NCBI GenBank assembly: GCA_018524725.1
Contig: JAEUWP010000468.1
Location: 1-34,102 of the forward strand
Length of the DNA stretch: 34,102 bases
Origin: Podaxis mareebaensis
Taxonomy: Eukaryota > Basidiomycota > Agaricomycetes > Agaricales > Agaricaceae
Direction: 5' to 3'
Part shown: piece by piece, positions 1-11,292 of the stretch
Position numbering within the stretch: position 1 is the first letter of the stretch
How the letters are laid out: the number at the start of each line of letters is the position of its first letter
The notes under the pieces: generated by a model
What the model was told of the DNA's origin: nothing
Database searches by the model: none
Seen by the model: the letters and a program-made list of their open reading frames with translations, nothing else
Translations under genes and position numbers: made by a program

Positions 1-263
1 CCACACCCAACTCCCAGTGTCGTTTCCTAGTATACCCTCATAATACACGATTCACTATCCGGTGCCATGGACGAGAAGATAGTCGCCAAGCATGACCAAA
101 CGATATCCCATATTGTTCGGCTGTCGTCGAACATGCTCGAGGAGGAGTCTCTTTCCTGTAGGGAATGCAATGGACTTTCTTGTGTCGATGACCCTTTGAG
201 GGTGGTGGCCGGCGCGCCGAGAAGAGAATGGGTGAAAGCTAATAGGAGAAAAAGGCTCAGCAT
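1..263 (-). CDS. Partial 5' end of a 'WDIVWSCLATIF' basidiomycete membrane-protein family gene
   Basis: The open frame starts at ATG 263 and reads leftwards to the window edge. It begins with a hydrophobic, signal-like leader (MLSLFLLLAFTHSLLG) and a Ser/Gln-rich spacer. It then carries RTIWDIVWSCLATIF, which I recognise as the opening signature of a large Agaricomycete family whose members usually continue with a Trp-Val-x-Val-His-Pro-Asn-like stretch. The family is expanded in mushroom genomes and has no established function; members have several membrane segments. After about codon 63 the frame runs into a probable intron. A GT donor near 72 and an AG near 11 would leave a short second exon reading Trp-Val-Trp, but the window ends too soon to confirm it. 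The window also contains an overlapping alternative frame that I did not favour. Only the first exon is supported. Confidence 0.55.
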
Positions 264-1948
264 TGGTCATAGCGGATAGGAGCGCATAGGCTTTTAAGTC
301 AGGGCCGGAGTGCTTGGACGAACACCGCCTCAGACGAGTTCACCTCTTGAACCACAGCATGCCACGACCGGTATGATATTGAGAACCTCCAACAGAAAGT
401 TGATTGCCAATTGTGAAAAAAAGGCTGTTCAACAGTCTTCACACGGGGTATTAAACGACGTTAGCCATGCGATATGTATAGCTTATGACAATAAAATCCG
501 ACTTCTGAGCGCCGTGTGACAAGCTGGTGCAGGTGTCCCACTAGCTCCCCGTGAGCGACCAGTATGGGAATAGAACCGCGTAGCCCAGCTCTTGTTCAGT
601 TTACAGAGTATACATCATGGATTAGATATAAAGTTTACCGCGAACATGTGCACCCCTTCCTCTAAGGGACTCCAGGCCCATAAACATCAATCCGCAGTCG
701 TTAATAAAGTCAAACAGAGTCATATCGCTGTGGATCTACCTCCAATAACTCAAGACCGATGTCCCCGTCTCCGGAGATCATGGCGCATGCAAATGAGGGA
801 CAACGCTATGTCATCTCAAACAACAGGCTTCTGTGTTTGTCCAATACTCAAACGCGCAGCCCATGACACAACATGAGGTTCAAAACTGCACGCGTCAGCC
901 TGCTCAAATTGCTCATGGTTCGGTAAGATTTCGAGTTTCTTATCGGTGCCGAAGGCACAACAATGATCCAATGCATACCGTGGAAATCGAGGACGTCCGA
1001 CGTACTAGGCAAGTTGTTTCTGGTGAAACCTCCCAGATAGTATGTATCTCCTTCACCATCACATCGTTCAAGGTCCCACCAGCATTTAAATACGTCCCAG
1101 GGCGAGGCTCAGAGGTCAGAGACCTTTTCAGGTCTTTCATTATTGCATTCAAGAGCTGAGAGCTCGGAATCGAGGACTATCATGATTCGAATCGACTTTC
1201 ACAGCTTCCTTACAATACCCAATCTTTTGGGGTCGAATGATACCTCCAGTCCCTTTCGTGTCCTCCCCTAATGCTTTCCCGGTCGCTTAGATTCCACACA
1301 CTCAAGAGCAAACCTGAGCGATGGAGAGAGATCAATTGACCAGCGTCCGGCCAGGGGCCAGAGCGAGGCTCAGACTCTCCGACGCTTTGCGTGTAGGTAT
1401 AATATAGGGGTAGTGTCTTGCCGCAGTATCGAGCCCATATGTCTAAGAGAGAGATAGAGAGCATGTCAATCTACGTAGCATCAAATCAAGAGATGTTCAA
1501 CGTCGGGAGACAGCAAGAGAGGGACTTGATAAGGAAAGTGGCCTTGACGAGATGTTCGGTCAGCCTTGGCTTAATTTCACTCCACTTCCAAGCGCACCTT
1601 CCCGAGTAAATGCGCAACACTTGCCGGCGGAGTTCTAGTGTAAGTTCTCGCGAATTAATATGAGTTCGATTGGGTTCGCTGAGTTAGGTGCAAACGCGTC
1701 CATGTGTAAGGTAGCATCATTCTGCGTAGTTGTCCACCCCAAACTGGAGGGTGCATTAAGATACAAGTTGGGACAGCCGTGCGGTCCAGAAGTTAAAGGC
1801 ACACAGGTATCCAGTGACTATCATCGCTGGGCGTATGTTATTGAAAATGTTCCCATCAAGTCCTTGGCCGTGGGAAGATACGACACCAGACAACTACATC
1901 AACGGCCCTCGCACACGATTCTTCGCATACCAGTACATAGCTCCAGAG
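264..1948. other. Gene-free stretch
   Basis: I see no convincing gene here. Open frames are all under about 150 codons, overlap on both strands, and show no domain, signal peptide or spliceable continuation. A tRNA-like TTCGAATC at about 1184 has no cloverleaf around it. Confidence 0.5.
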
Positions 1949-2382
1949 ATGTCGACAGCAAGATACCACAGACTACCGTCCTCACCGACGAGCAGCTCGT
2001 CGGACATACGATTAACGGCCAGGAGAAGCTCTTCTTTGGAAACCTCAGCTTCTGCCTCTGCCTCGTCCACCACCCTGTTCGACGGCGAGGACTCCTCTGA
2101 ACGGGGGACACTCCGGCATCTACCTGCATATGACTCCGACCCACGGTTTCGCCAACCAAAGCCGTCACCGTATGCGCGTGCTGCGCTCCTCATCTTTCTC
2201 GTTGTGATCATATATTTCGCATTCGTTATGCGTGCAGAAGTATTTTGGACTATTATCGCCCAGCAGGAGGAGAGAGTTCAATCGGAAAGCGAGAAGTGGG
2301 CTGATTGGGCAGGAGCTCAGGTGAGTGTACTCCTCTACTCTGTAAACCTTGAAAAATGAACGTTTGTTAGGACTCCTATTGA
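1949..2382 (+). CDS. Possible small type II single-pass membrane protein (unidentified)
   Basis: The only plausible plus-strand gene. From ATG 1949 the product opens with a Ser/Arg-rich cytosolic-type tail (MSTARYHRLPSSPTSSSS), then an acidic spacer, then one strong hydrophobic segment (ALLIFLVVIIYFAFVM, about residues 88-103). A charged stretch ending WADWAGAQ follows. A clean donor (CAG|GTGAGT) lies at 2321 and an acceptor (TTGTTAG) ends at 2370. Splicing there adds Asp-Ser-Tyr and a TGA at 2380-2382, giving 127 aa. The longer upstream ATG at 1814 adds a less gene-like leader. Downstream frames to about 3120 contain coding-like fragments that do not join in one frame, so this may instead be the intact first exon of a longer, now broken gene. 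I do not recognise the family; the call rests on composition and the splice site. Confidence 0.4.
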
Positions 2383-3956
2383 ATCCTCCCCATATTCCTT
2401 CGCCTTCTTGATCTTCTTTTCCGCCAACACCTCATCATATGAACTCTGGGACTTCGCCGCCTATTTATCTGAACTATCTTACACGACTTTGTACTATCTG
2501 GACATTTGCTTGCTCGTAATAGCAGGTTTTGTTGCCCCTATACCCCAAACCAGGCCTGTAGCTGGAACCCCGATGCACGCGCCAAATATGCTTTCCAGCC
2601 CAGCGACGTCCAAGTGATCGTCCACCACAAGACAGACGGTAACGGCTTCCAATTCCTGAACAGACCCTTCACCAATGAAGCATGTTGATGGATAATCTCT
2701 AGTTCAGCCGAAGAGTCCGATAGCAATCCTTTCCCTATATATATCAACCGGATATCCACATGTCTCTCTGGTAAAATGAACAAACACTAATCCAAGTGCT
2801 GTCCTACCTCCAGTACCTTGCATCGCGACTTTTTCTTCTTTCACTCCCCCTAGGTCTCTGCAGATGCTCACTTCTTACCGTACAGCATTATATTGGCTGC
2901 TCCAGATAGCGTCTTTCTCTCTTAGTAGGTGCGTTGCTCGACGCATTCGAATGCATTCTATCGTAACCAGCTCAATATCCTTCCTAGGCTTGTCATCCTC
3001 AAAGATGCTCACCACCTGCCTTTGCTTGTTGTTCACAATATCCAGGCTATCCCTCTCGTACGTGATGTAATGAACATTTCCAACGCCCTGCATCATCACC
3101 TCACCAAACTTTCTCTTAGGACAAGGGGCTAGTCTGTACAGGCGCAGCTTCGACTCGGAGCTCGAAGCTCGCAACTATCAATCCACAGACCTCGAGCTAC
3201 GCTTGGACTAGTCGCTACGACACTATACCCGAAGCTGAACACCAGTCTTCGAGGAGCGTAACCTTGAAGGACACGCCCTTCAGCAAAGTTGCCCTCGATC
3301 GCCAGACCTAGGACGGCCAAGGGAACCTCCAAAGTGTCTGGCAAGCCTCCCGCGAACTAACGTCTACCCAAGGGTCAGTCGACTAGTGGCAAGGTCCCTT
3401 CTGCGATGAAACCTAGTACTAAACCGAACGCGAACTTCCTAAAACCAGATGCGGGACCCAAGCCCTCAAACAAACCAAGTGCTGGTGCGGGTTCGGTTGA
3501 GCTCATTCGTCCCTCGTACTACATGCAGTCTCAAGTCCTCTGATTCTAATAGGAGCGTCAAGTCTTCCTAAGCCACCTGCTTTGTCGGTACAGTACGAGA
3601 ACCTCAATATCAAATTTTCGCCCCAAACCATAAGTAGGATGAACCGTGGACCCCAGGCCTTCCAAAACCTCTTTTCTCGAACTATAAGAAAAATCCATAC
3701 TTCGCCCATCGACAAAAATCCCAACTCGGACAACTCGGACACGATTTTTCTAGCTGTCGTCGTCAACAATCACCAATACCCACAGGGTTAGTCGGGTATC
3801 CTCCTTAACCTATTCGTACCAGCATTCTCCTAACTTGCTACAAACCATCAGGTATGGGTCGGACTGAACTTCTACGCTAGACGACCTTGTGACCTTAGCA
3901 GAACCACAAGCGGACATTTCGCCGTCGAAGCCGAGCAAACGAAAGACGATCATCTG
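2383..3956. other. Degenerate sequence, no intact gene
   Basis: Short fragments of plausible coding character appear in different plus-strand frames: about 2560-2688 (ending FLNRPFTNEAC), 2880-3132, and a Lys/Pro/Ser/Ala-rich stretch around 3400-3510. Each is closed by stops and they do not splice into one frame. This looks like an old decayed gene or transposon, but no terminal repeats, transposase or reverse-transcriptase motifs are visible. Confidence 0.4.
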
Positions 3957-4345
3957 GCACTAAATGACGAGCTGTGGACCGACCCAGGTCAAGACGCCAT
4001 AAGAAATCTCTGGTTGATCACGCACACCTCTCCCAGCATGTGACTCGCCCAGCGGTGTGCACACAATCCACGGCGTTCGCTGCGCGCCTCCAGTGCGAGA
4101 CGGATTACCCAGCCGCCTGGAATTTGATGATCGATGCCCAGGACAAGTTCAGTAACAAGATCGGATTCACACACGGACGCCCTCCTGCTGGACCAATGTC
4201 TTGGGTGCGTCGCTGTGACCGCGCTGTGACCATACCTCAGGTGAACCATCCGTTCCGGAGTCACCTCGGTTTGATATTGAGTGGTTTCCTGGGGCAGGTT
4301 ACGAACATCCACCCCAAAGATGGCTGGTCGCAGCTTCTAAGTTGA
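3957..4345 (+). pseudogene. Broken coding remnant, family not identified
   Basis: Two segments in different frames look like parts of one protein. The frame through 3960 reads LNDELWTDPGQDAIRNLW and on to a TGA near 4041. After that stop the same frame gives LAQRCAHNPRRS. The frame through 3974 then carries ARLQCETDYPAAWNLMIDAQ and runs to a stop at 4345. Trp, Cys and aromatic residues at regular spacing suggest former coding sequence, with one nonsense codon and a frame change. I cannot name the family; it may come from a mobile element, but no element ends are visible. Confidence 0.3.
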
Positions 4346-5325
4346 TCCTGACCCTATCGCTGCTTCTAACCCGACTTTCTGGCGGAGCATGGTGGTCAAA
4401 GTCCGCGGGATCAAGTGCAGCTTTAATTAGCTCTAAACAAGGATTGTCAATCGCTGGAACTTAGTGGGACAGTCTCTGCGCGATACACTTCAGAAGTAGT
4501 TCGATATTGTCAAGGTACTGGTCGCTAAAGCACACAAAAAACGCAAGTTAAAAAAGCAAGTAAATCCATGGCAACATAGGGATAACAAGCTATTCTTGCG
4601 CAGCGAAGATCTTGATAACCACCAAACACGATTGTTTCTGGCCTTACCCACTACTGCTGTAAATATCTCAACTTCTCTCCATATTTGCCGCATATGACGC
4701 ATGGTGTCTGCTGGAAATGACACTAGCACCTTGTGTGTAATGTTCCCAAGGAAGCGTTCGCGGCACAGTCCGAGGTATTTTTTTGGCAGTCAGTGCGTGA
4801 TTGAGGTATATAGGGTAGAACCCTCCATGAACACGGTTCTTGAATAAGAGGGAACACTTCGGGTAGACTGGCGGATACACTGTGGATATCCAAACTCATC
4901 CTCAACGAAAGTCCCATTGGTCTCGCAATAACTAAGTGAAGGCAGGCAAGTAAGCGCTTTCCCAGGTGCAGTTCCGGGGACGATTCGCATGAGCCCCGGA
5001 TCTAGAGTAGTAAAGAAAGACAACAAAAAGAATGTGTTATTCATGTATACGCTATTGCACGTTGAGATTCTTATACGTAGAACAGTGATATGTATCAATG
5101 AAACCCTAACCAAGAGAAATTAACAATTAACATAGAAAACCAGAGGATTGCTGAGAACGAATGGGCAGGGACACAAAGTACTGTGGACAGTGGCGGTGGT
5201 GGCACTATTATGCCTTTGAGCCAAGCTCATTCCTAGTCATATACTCTCGTTCTAAAAAAAAAAACGTTCATTTTGAGATTCGTGTAGGAAACGGAGGCTC
5301 GAACACAGGAGACATAATTAAGGCA
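4346..5325. other. Gene-free stretch downstream of the MFS permease
   Basis: The longest frame (minus strand, 4790-5113, 107 codons) contains a Cys-bearing stretch but has no signal peptide, known motif or clear splice continuation. The plus-strand frame starting at 5161 overlaps the last exon of the MFS gene on the opposite strand and is its shadow. The region includes the 3' flank of that gene. Confidence 0.45.
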
Positions 5326-7329
5326 TCAGAGGTTGTACTCAAACCACGCCGACTTGTCCCCAAGACGAGGATCTTCCTGATTCCTAGACATCTTGGCCCT
5401 GAGAGCGCGTTTCTTCTTGTTCTGATCCCAGAGGTAATACCAGTTGAGTCCAGAGAAGACAACCATGACAATAGAGAATACGAGAAGAGTGATGGTGGCT
5501 TTGGTATATCGAGGGGGGGGACTCAAAGCGCCCAGGAGCCACGTCGCGAGGATTCCTCCAGAGTTGGTCAAGATAAAACCAATCGCGATGGCTGTCGCCC
5601 TCCGTGTGTGTGGTGCAGCATTATTGGCGAGCCAGGTGGATAGTGTTGGCGCAACGATGTACGTTCCCGGAATGGAGAAGAAGAGGGATCCATATTGGAT
5701 ATTATGCTTCGGGGAGCCTATGGCAGAGCCACGTATCAGTATCTAAAAACCCAGAAAACAAACCAAAGGTACATACCAAGGAACATCGCGAAACCAATCA
5801 CGCACAGCAATGACGAGAAGATCATGACGAGTCCACGGCAGCGGTAACGGTCGGAAATGTACGCGGAGATGGTCGCAACTGCATGATCAAGTCGGGCATG
5901 TAGCACAGAAGTAGTTCAAAGGACACGAGGCAGAAACGTCGCATCAGTTCCCACGCCAACTTCTGTAATGGTTCAATACGTACCGACGAAGGCCACAGCA
6001 AAAGGCGGAACCGTCATGAGTTGTGCCCGGGCTGCGGTATATCCGAGGCCCTGGACAATTGACGGTGAGAAGCTGCACACGCGTCCATGTCAGAATCTGA
6101 AGCTTGGGTGTGGCTAGGCTTACTTACTAGGCAAGACCATACAGAACGGTACCTGATACATGATAAGTAAAGCATGGTGTGAAATTCATGTCCACTTACC
6201 ATCACAGAAGAGAACGGCGGCGAGTAGCCAGACTTGAGGAAGCATGAATGCCTTGCCAACTTCACGCCAGCTGAAGGCATCGATCGATTCATCTCTCCCG
6301 GTAGCGCCATCTTCCTTGAGTTTTGCGACGACATAATTCCTCTCCTTTTGATCAAAGAAATACGCATGCGCTGGGTCCCTTGGCAGCAGGAAGTATGATA
6401 TCAAACCGAATAGGAACGTGAAGAGACCTTCAAGAATGAAGATCCAACACCAACCAGCCTTGCCTCCAATACCATCCATGTTGATGATACCGAAGGCAAG
6501 TAGACCAGAAAAGGCTCCGGATAACGAGGCGGCCGAGAAGAAAGCAGAAATTCTGCCAGATCATCAGCCTCGTTTAGTCAATATATTGGGCTACCTACCT
6601 CCATTGTAATCTGTGCCGCGGATAGAAGAATGAAAGGTAGAGGACGAGACCAGGGAAGACACCACCTATAGTTTAATTAATGTCATAATCAGGGATGGGT
6701 TCGTATTGGCCAACCTTCGAGCATTCCGAGGAAGAACCGGCAGGCTAACAAACCACCATATGTTTTAACGACACCTAATGCAGAAAATGAGTATGAGGTG
6801 TTTTGGCTGCGCACATATATTTACCTTGCAATGTGGTAACAATCCCCCAAAGCGTCAACATCGTGGGCAACATCAAGTTAGGACCAACAGCCTTGCAAAT
6901 GTTTAGTTTCCCCCCTCAAACAGACAGACGTCAGAGTCCCACCTTAAGCATCAGGTTCGATGGCAATTCCGCCACAATGTAAGGCACGTATGTCACAGTA
7001 AGAGCAATACTATATTGATTGTTGTCCATCTTGAGGTCTTTCTGGAGGCCAGCAACCCGAGCATTCCCTAGGTTCGTACGATCCTAAGCGCATATGATCA
7101 GTTTGGCGCCCGAAAACGCGCATACATCCGCATTACATACCAGGAAAGAGAGGAGATAGAACATGGCGACCACGGGTAAAAGGAAAAGGTCCAGCTTTCT
7201 CCATACGCGCTTCTCCATAGCCTCGTCCACGAGTATGGGCGAGTCGCTCCGGTCGGACTTGACATCACTGTGAGGACGCTTTTCGGGGTCAGAGGACGAG
7301 TGGGATGGTGTTCTGTCCATGGCAGACAA
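5326..7329 (-). CDS. MFS permease of the Dal5/Tna1 anion:cation symporter (ACS) type
   Basis: Ten exons join to 1485 nt (494 aa): 7329-7141, 7083-6943, 6891-6825, 6774-6715, 6665-6599, 6552-6200, 6152-6128 (25 nt), 6072-5984, 5878-5777, 5717-5326. All nine introns are GT-AG. The protein has a Ser/Asp-rich cytosolic N-terminus. Joining exons 1 and 2 restores YLLSFLDRTNLGNARVAGL, the first-helix and loop signature of fungal Dal5-like permeases. FFLGMLEGGVFPGL, the central loop after GWCWIFILEGLFT, RRATAIAIGFILTNSGGI and a charged C-terminus (GDKSAWFEYNL) follow in the expected order for 12 TM helices. Family members import nicotinate, allantoate, pantothenate or similar small carboxylates at the plasma membrane; the substrate cannot be told from sequence. 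The length is normal and there are no internal stops. The last exon contains an 8-base homopolymer (Ser-Pro-Pro-Pro codons near 5511-5518) that is prone to indels. Confidence 0.93.
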
Positions 7330-9027
7330 CCGGGAGAAGCGTCGGGGGTAGGATGAACGGGGAAGGAAGGAAAGGTGATAGAGGGGTAATTATATTCATG
7401 GTAAAAGACGGGGCGACAGATGGGTCTGCGAAGCCATGACCATCTCAGCCAATCCTCTTCTGCAGCTGTTCGGTTAGAAAGAACCAGATTCGTTGCAAGA
7501 TTGATGGGTTCAACTGATCTCCTGGGATCACGTGCCACTTTTATACGTTTGTAGTATCCGGCCCTGAATCAACACTCGATGGCATGTCATTTGACACACC
7601 GTAGTCGTTATTCAACTCTCCTGATTCAACTAACGTCAAGCGTGTCTTTTGTTGTTTGGCCAACCCTGGGCCTTGATATACTGTGAGTGCAACCACACAA
7701 CCCACGAGGTTATCACAGTGCTCCAGCTTTCCATTGGTAAAATCAACTGTGTCCGAGCGTTATAAATTTTCAGGTTGCATGTGCACACAGCTCCGTTCTA
7801 GTATCAACTTCTTTGATTGCCAATGGGCCAGCCATAGCCATAGAGGTCTGGCGATGGTGCGTGAGTCCTCCTTTGGGCCTGGGAATTCCGTAACAAAGCA
7901 CACATGGGCACCCAAGCTCATAGCCAGAGAACCAGCCTTGCAATGAAACATCTAGACCATCGCAAGGCTTCTACCGAGGCTCGGCTCACCCGCAGCCGGA
8001 AGGGAGGTTGTTGTGACCGAAATTCGGACACTTTACGGCGTACCATCGTGTCAGCTGCAACTGATTCAATGAGAGCAAAGGACGGACGTAATCTCAGGGA
8101 GATTCACGACGTCAGTGAGGTATAGCCCCACTTGGCTATATAGCAAATTTCCACGACTTGTCTGTTCTATATTTTGATTATCCGCCCGGGATGTTTCTGC
8201 CCGAAGGAACTAAAGATTTCCCTAGGCGCAATCGATATATTTATAGAAACAGTGTCATAGGGTCGAACATTTTCAATGCCAAGTGGCTGTTCGACTGGAT
8301 TGATCATCATTCTACTCGATAACACGACCATATGTTATAAATGTCTGACCTTTTCTCTTGGACACTCACGCCCAAAATTATTCATGCACTAACACACGAG
8401 CCTCTGAAACTTCCAGGTACAGTGTGTAGGTGACGTGCGAAAAAGCAACGGGCAGTTTTCATGGAAGCGTTATCTTTGTCGACTACGTTCTCACACCCGC
8501 ATGGCTTCCACACAAGAACAACAGAATTTTGGACGGTCAATCAGCCACTGACAGACTGCCAAGAGCCTCGTGGAGCCGAGGATAAGGGCAAGGAACGCCA
8601 CTAACATTCTGCTGGAAACTCAACTGTGGCACCGTTGAAAAGTATAGCCAATACGTTTCATGGAAAATAGTACATAGATATGCAAATCCAGAATAACCTA
8701 TGCGCGCCCGGAACAATTTAAGAGCAAAGCAGAAAAAAGACTGAAGGAGAACAGAAAATTTCATCCTGGCGGTGAAAACAAACCGCCTCACATTTCATGG
8801 ACCTCCTTAACTGACATAACACCGATTTCGATATCCTCGTGTCCCCTCTTACTTGTGCTTAGGACGCGCGAAGACCCCATGTCGAACGACTGAACGCAGC
8901 CACGAGGGAATAAAATCAACATGTTGAAATTCTGACCAGGCTCTCAGGTCCTGAACTCACCTTTGACCTCCGGTATGACAGGTGTAGCTACAACGTTAAG
9001 GAACCAACATCAGCACGCCGAACTCAA
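7330..9027. other. Intergenic: MFS promoter side and DUF6534-1 3' flank
   Basis: The part next to 7329 is the pyrimidine-rich leader and promoter of the MFS gene. From about 7600 to 8900 there is no supported gene. The minus frame at 8537-8791 is hydrophobic and Phe-rich but has no family signature and lies just past the end of the next gene. Around 8950 to 8990 there is a possible alternative last exon of that gene. Confidence 0.45.
7529..7545 (-). promoter_or_regulatory. Putative TATA box with adjacent E-box upstream of the MFS permease
   Basis: On the minus strand TATAAAAG (7545-7538) is followed by the palindrome CACGTG (7534-7529). The TATA element lies about 210 nt before ATG 7329, with a CT-rich stretch between them, as is common at fungal transcription starts. 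CACGTG is the core for bHLH regulators such as Cbf1- or Pho4-like factors; a role here is inference. Confidence 0.35.
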
Positions 9028-11292
9028 TTACGGAAAGCACGCCGAAAGCACGCGCGGGACAGCAGCGGAAACAATGTAAGGCACAGAAGAAGACAAACAT
9101 ACCCCTGGTGGCTTGCTCCCACTCCGGAACGAATCGTCTGTGAATAATACATTCGTTTGTTTGCCACGTCCGTTGCCGCTCATCATCTTTCCCAGTCCCT
9201 CGCGTGCATTCAACGTTGACATGAGTGCATTTGTGTACAGTTTGGACAACGCCAAATCCCAGACGAAGTTCCTACACATGATAAGGATAATAACGATCAG
9301 CGACTCCCATCATCAAGCTTCGGCAAAATCGAAGACTTACAGTGTCGTGTTCTGGGGGGTTCCGGGGTCAAAATCAGTGATCAATCCAAAACTCGGTTAC
9401 CGGTGTAAAAGCGGGCGATATACTTACAGGCAACACGAGGAAACAGATTACATCCAACACCGCAAAGATAGCCGTGATGAGACCAGTTTGCACAGTCATC
9501 CTAATGATCTAAGGGATGGAATCGAGCACCAAGAATAATTAGCGCATCAGGTATAATGCATAATGGTGACATAGGCGCCAGGCTGTTAGCACAAACCTTA
9601 TTAATTGTATCATCTGTTTGTACGAAGCCCGTGCGTCGCCTTGCCTAGATCATTCCTTAGCCAGTCCAAGCGTAACTGGAAAGAATAGAGCGCACAAGGC
9701 TATACACCAAAGAGGCCGTGATGATGACATCTGCAATAGCGGATGCCAACAACCACGTCAATGCTGGCCAATGCAATTCAGGTTTCATGGCGAACCGTCG
9801 AACAGCTGTGACGGTATACGCAAGCCATGTTCCTCCACCTGTCCAAGCTACCTATCAGTACTCTTCCGATGGTAGAACACAAAACAATGCTTACCGAGGG
9901 ACACCACGGATAGAAATCCAACCAAACTGGGAATCCACCACCGTCCACTGATGATGCTTATCCGCCATGCAATAAATAATTGAATTGGTGTAGAGATCGC
10001 TACCTGCAAAGCGCACAATCAGCGCCTGCAATATCACGAGCGCCCCTGGTTCGGTCGAGAAGCTGTCCTGATTCTCCGCTCCCTTCGACCATCCAGATCT
10101 AGAACATCTGAAACAGCTTCTAAGTACATACCGTCATAATCGGTTCTATTCAGCCCGTGCAGATAGAACGTTCGGGGGACGCAGTGGAGAAAGCGCAGGT
10201 GAGATGGGCGAAACATGGTATAACGCCGCACCGCATGGTCCACCGTTACAGTAATACCAGGATGCGAATATTGACAGTTCGCAACGGAGAGGAAACGTGG
10301 AAGGAGTAACAGGGTGAACCGAAAGTCAGCGCCAACTTCTTGACTACAACAAAATCCCGCGATTCCGAGGCACAGAAAGCGTGAGATCATCCTGACCCTT
10401 GGACAGGCGCCTGAAGAGATGCACAACAGGCAAAGGCACCGATACAATATACCCAGCCAGGTCTAGGACGCCAGCGCCTCTGAAACGCTCAGGAGTTGCG
10501 GGAAATGGATTCTCACCTGCGGGTAACACTTTTACCTCGGGTAAGTGCCAATGCACCAGTAACACAAGAGTAAGGCTTACAGAGAGGGAAGAACGTCGTC
10601 GCTGCCGGCTGACCTATTGTTCGTGAGAGTAGAAGTCAAGCGGTCCGGAGAAAGATGAGAGCAAGGACCAGGGTAGGCGTACCGTACTTGAGGATCAGAG
10701 GTTCGTATAGTAACCCTATGCTGAATCCGGTGTTGAGGGTTTCCGTTATGATCAGATAGATCATCTGTGCAAGTTACAAATGCTGCAGATAAATGTTTGG
10801 GGAGGCGGGGACTCACAAAGAGCTTCAACCATCCCGAGTCCCTGTAAGGCGGCAACGACATGGATCAGCCATCCGTCTTGGTCGATAAGGTTACCTCCGA
10901 TTTCAGTGCGCAGAGCACCTCAAAAGCAGGCCACGTACTTTTTGTATGTTTGGAAGTATATGAGACTCTACAGAGGCGGAAGACAATAAAGTTCTGCCTC
11001 CACAGGTAGGGTTAGGCTTTCCGTCTTACCTGCACCACCATAACCTATTTTCCGAAGTTCAACCCCTTGTTAGTCGTCTCCACAGTTTGAAAGGAAGCCT
11101 GACGACGTACGCCGTATAGGATTGAATTAAAAAATGCACCTATTTAACGTCGTTTGTTCTCTTCAATCCGGAAGTATGAACGTAATCACATACCGATTAG
11201 CATCGGCCCGAATCTGCCCATGGCATTAGCATTACTCTGTAAACACTGAGCAATGCCAAATGAACTTACAATAATGGGATGGGTGGTGGCAT
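9028..11292 (-). CDS. DUF6534 seven-helix membrane protein, copy 1
   Basis: Sixteen exons join to 918 nt (305 aa): 11292-11270, 11213-11194, 11139-11111, 11044-11030, 10967-10939, 10841-10817, 10764-10683, 10613-10581, 10528-10517, 10145-10132, 10003-9895, 9838-9696, 9644-9597, 9508-9428, 9351-9341, 9271-9028. The product opens MPPPIPLLFGPMLIG and carries LYGVMVVQ, ETLNTGFSIGLLYEPLIL, EPIMTVAISTPIQLFIAWRI, KPELHWPAL, ASAIADVIITASLVYSL, RRTGFVQTDDTINKIIRMTV and TTLNFVWDLALSKLYTNAL. These are hallmarks of the Agaricomycete DUF6534 family of multi-helix membrane proteins of unknown role. Intron 9 is long (10516-10146, 371 nt). The C-terminus is uncertain: reading through stops at 9028, while a donor (GTATGT) near 9106 could splice to a short exon near 8980. 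It is a paralogue of the gene at 15042-16964. Confidence 0.85.

Noticed and set aside
1178..1196. TTCGAATC resembling a tRNA B box
   Set aside because: No matching A box at the right distance and no cloverleaf stems around it.
4790..5113. 107-codon minus-strand frame with a Cys-bearing stretch
   Set aside because: No signal peptide or known motif, and no exon continuation on either side.
5161..5643. 160-codon plus-strand frame
   Set aside because: Antisense shadow of the last exon of the MFS permease, whose protein sequence is clearly conserved.
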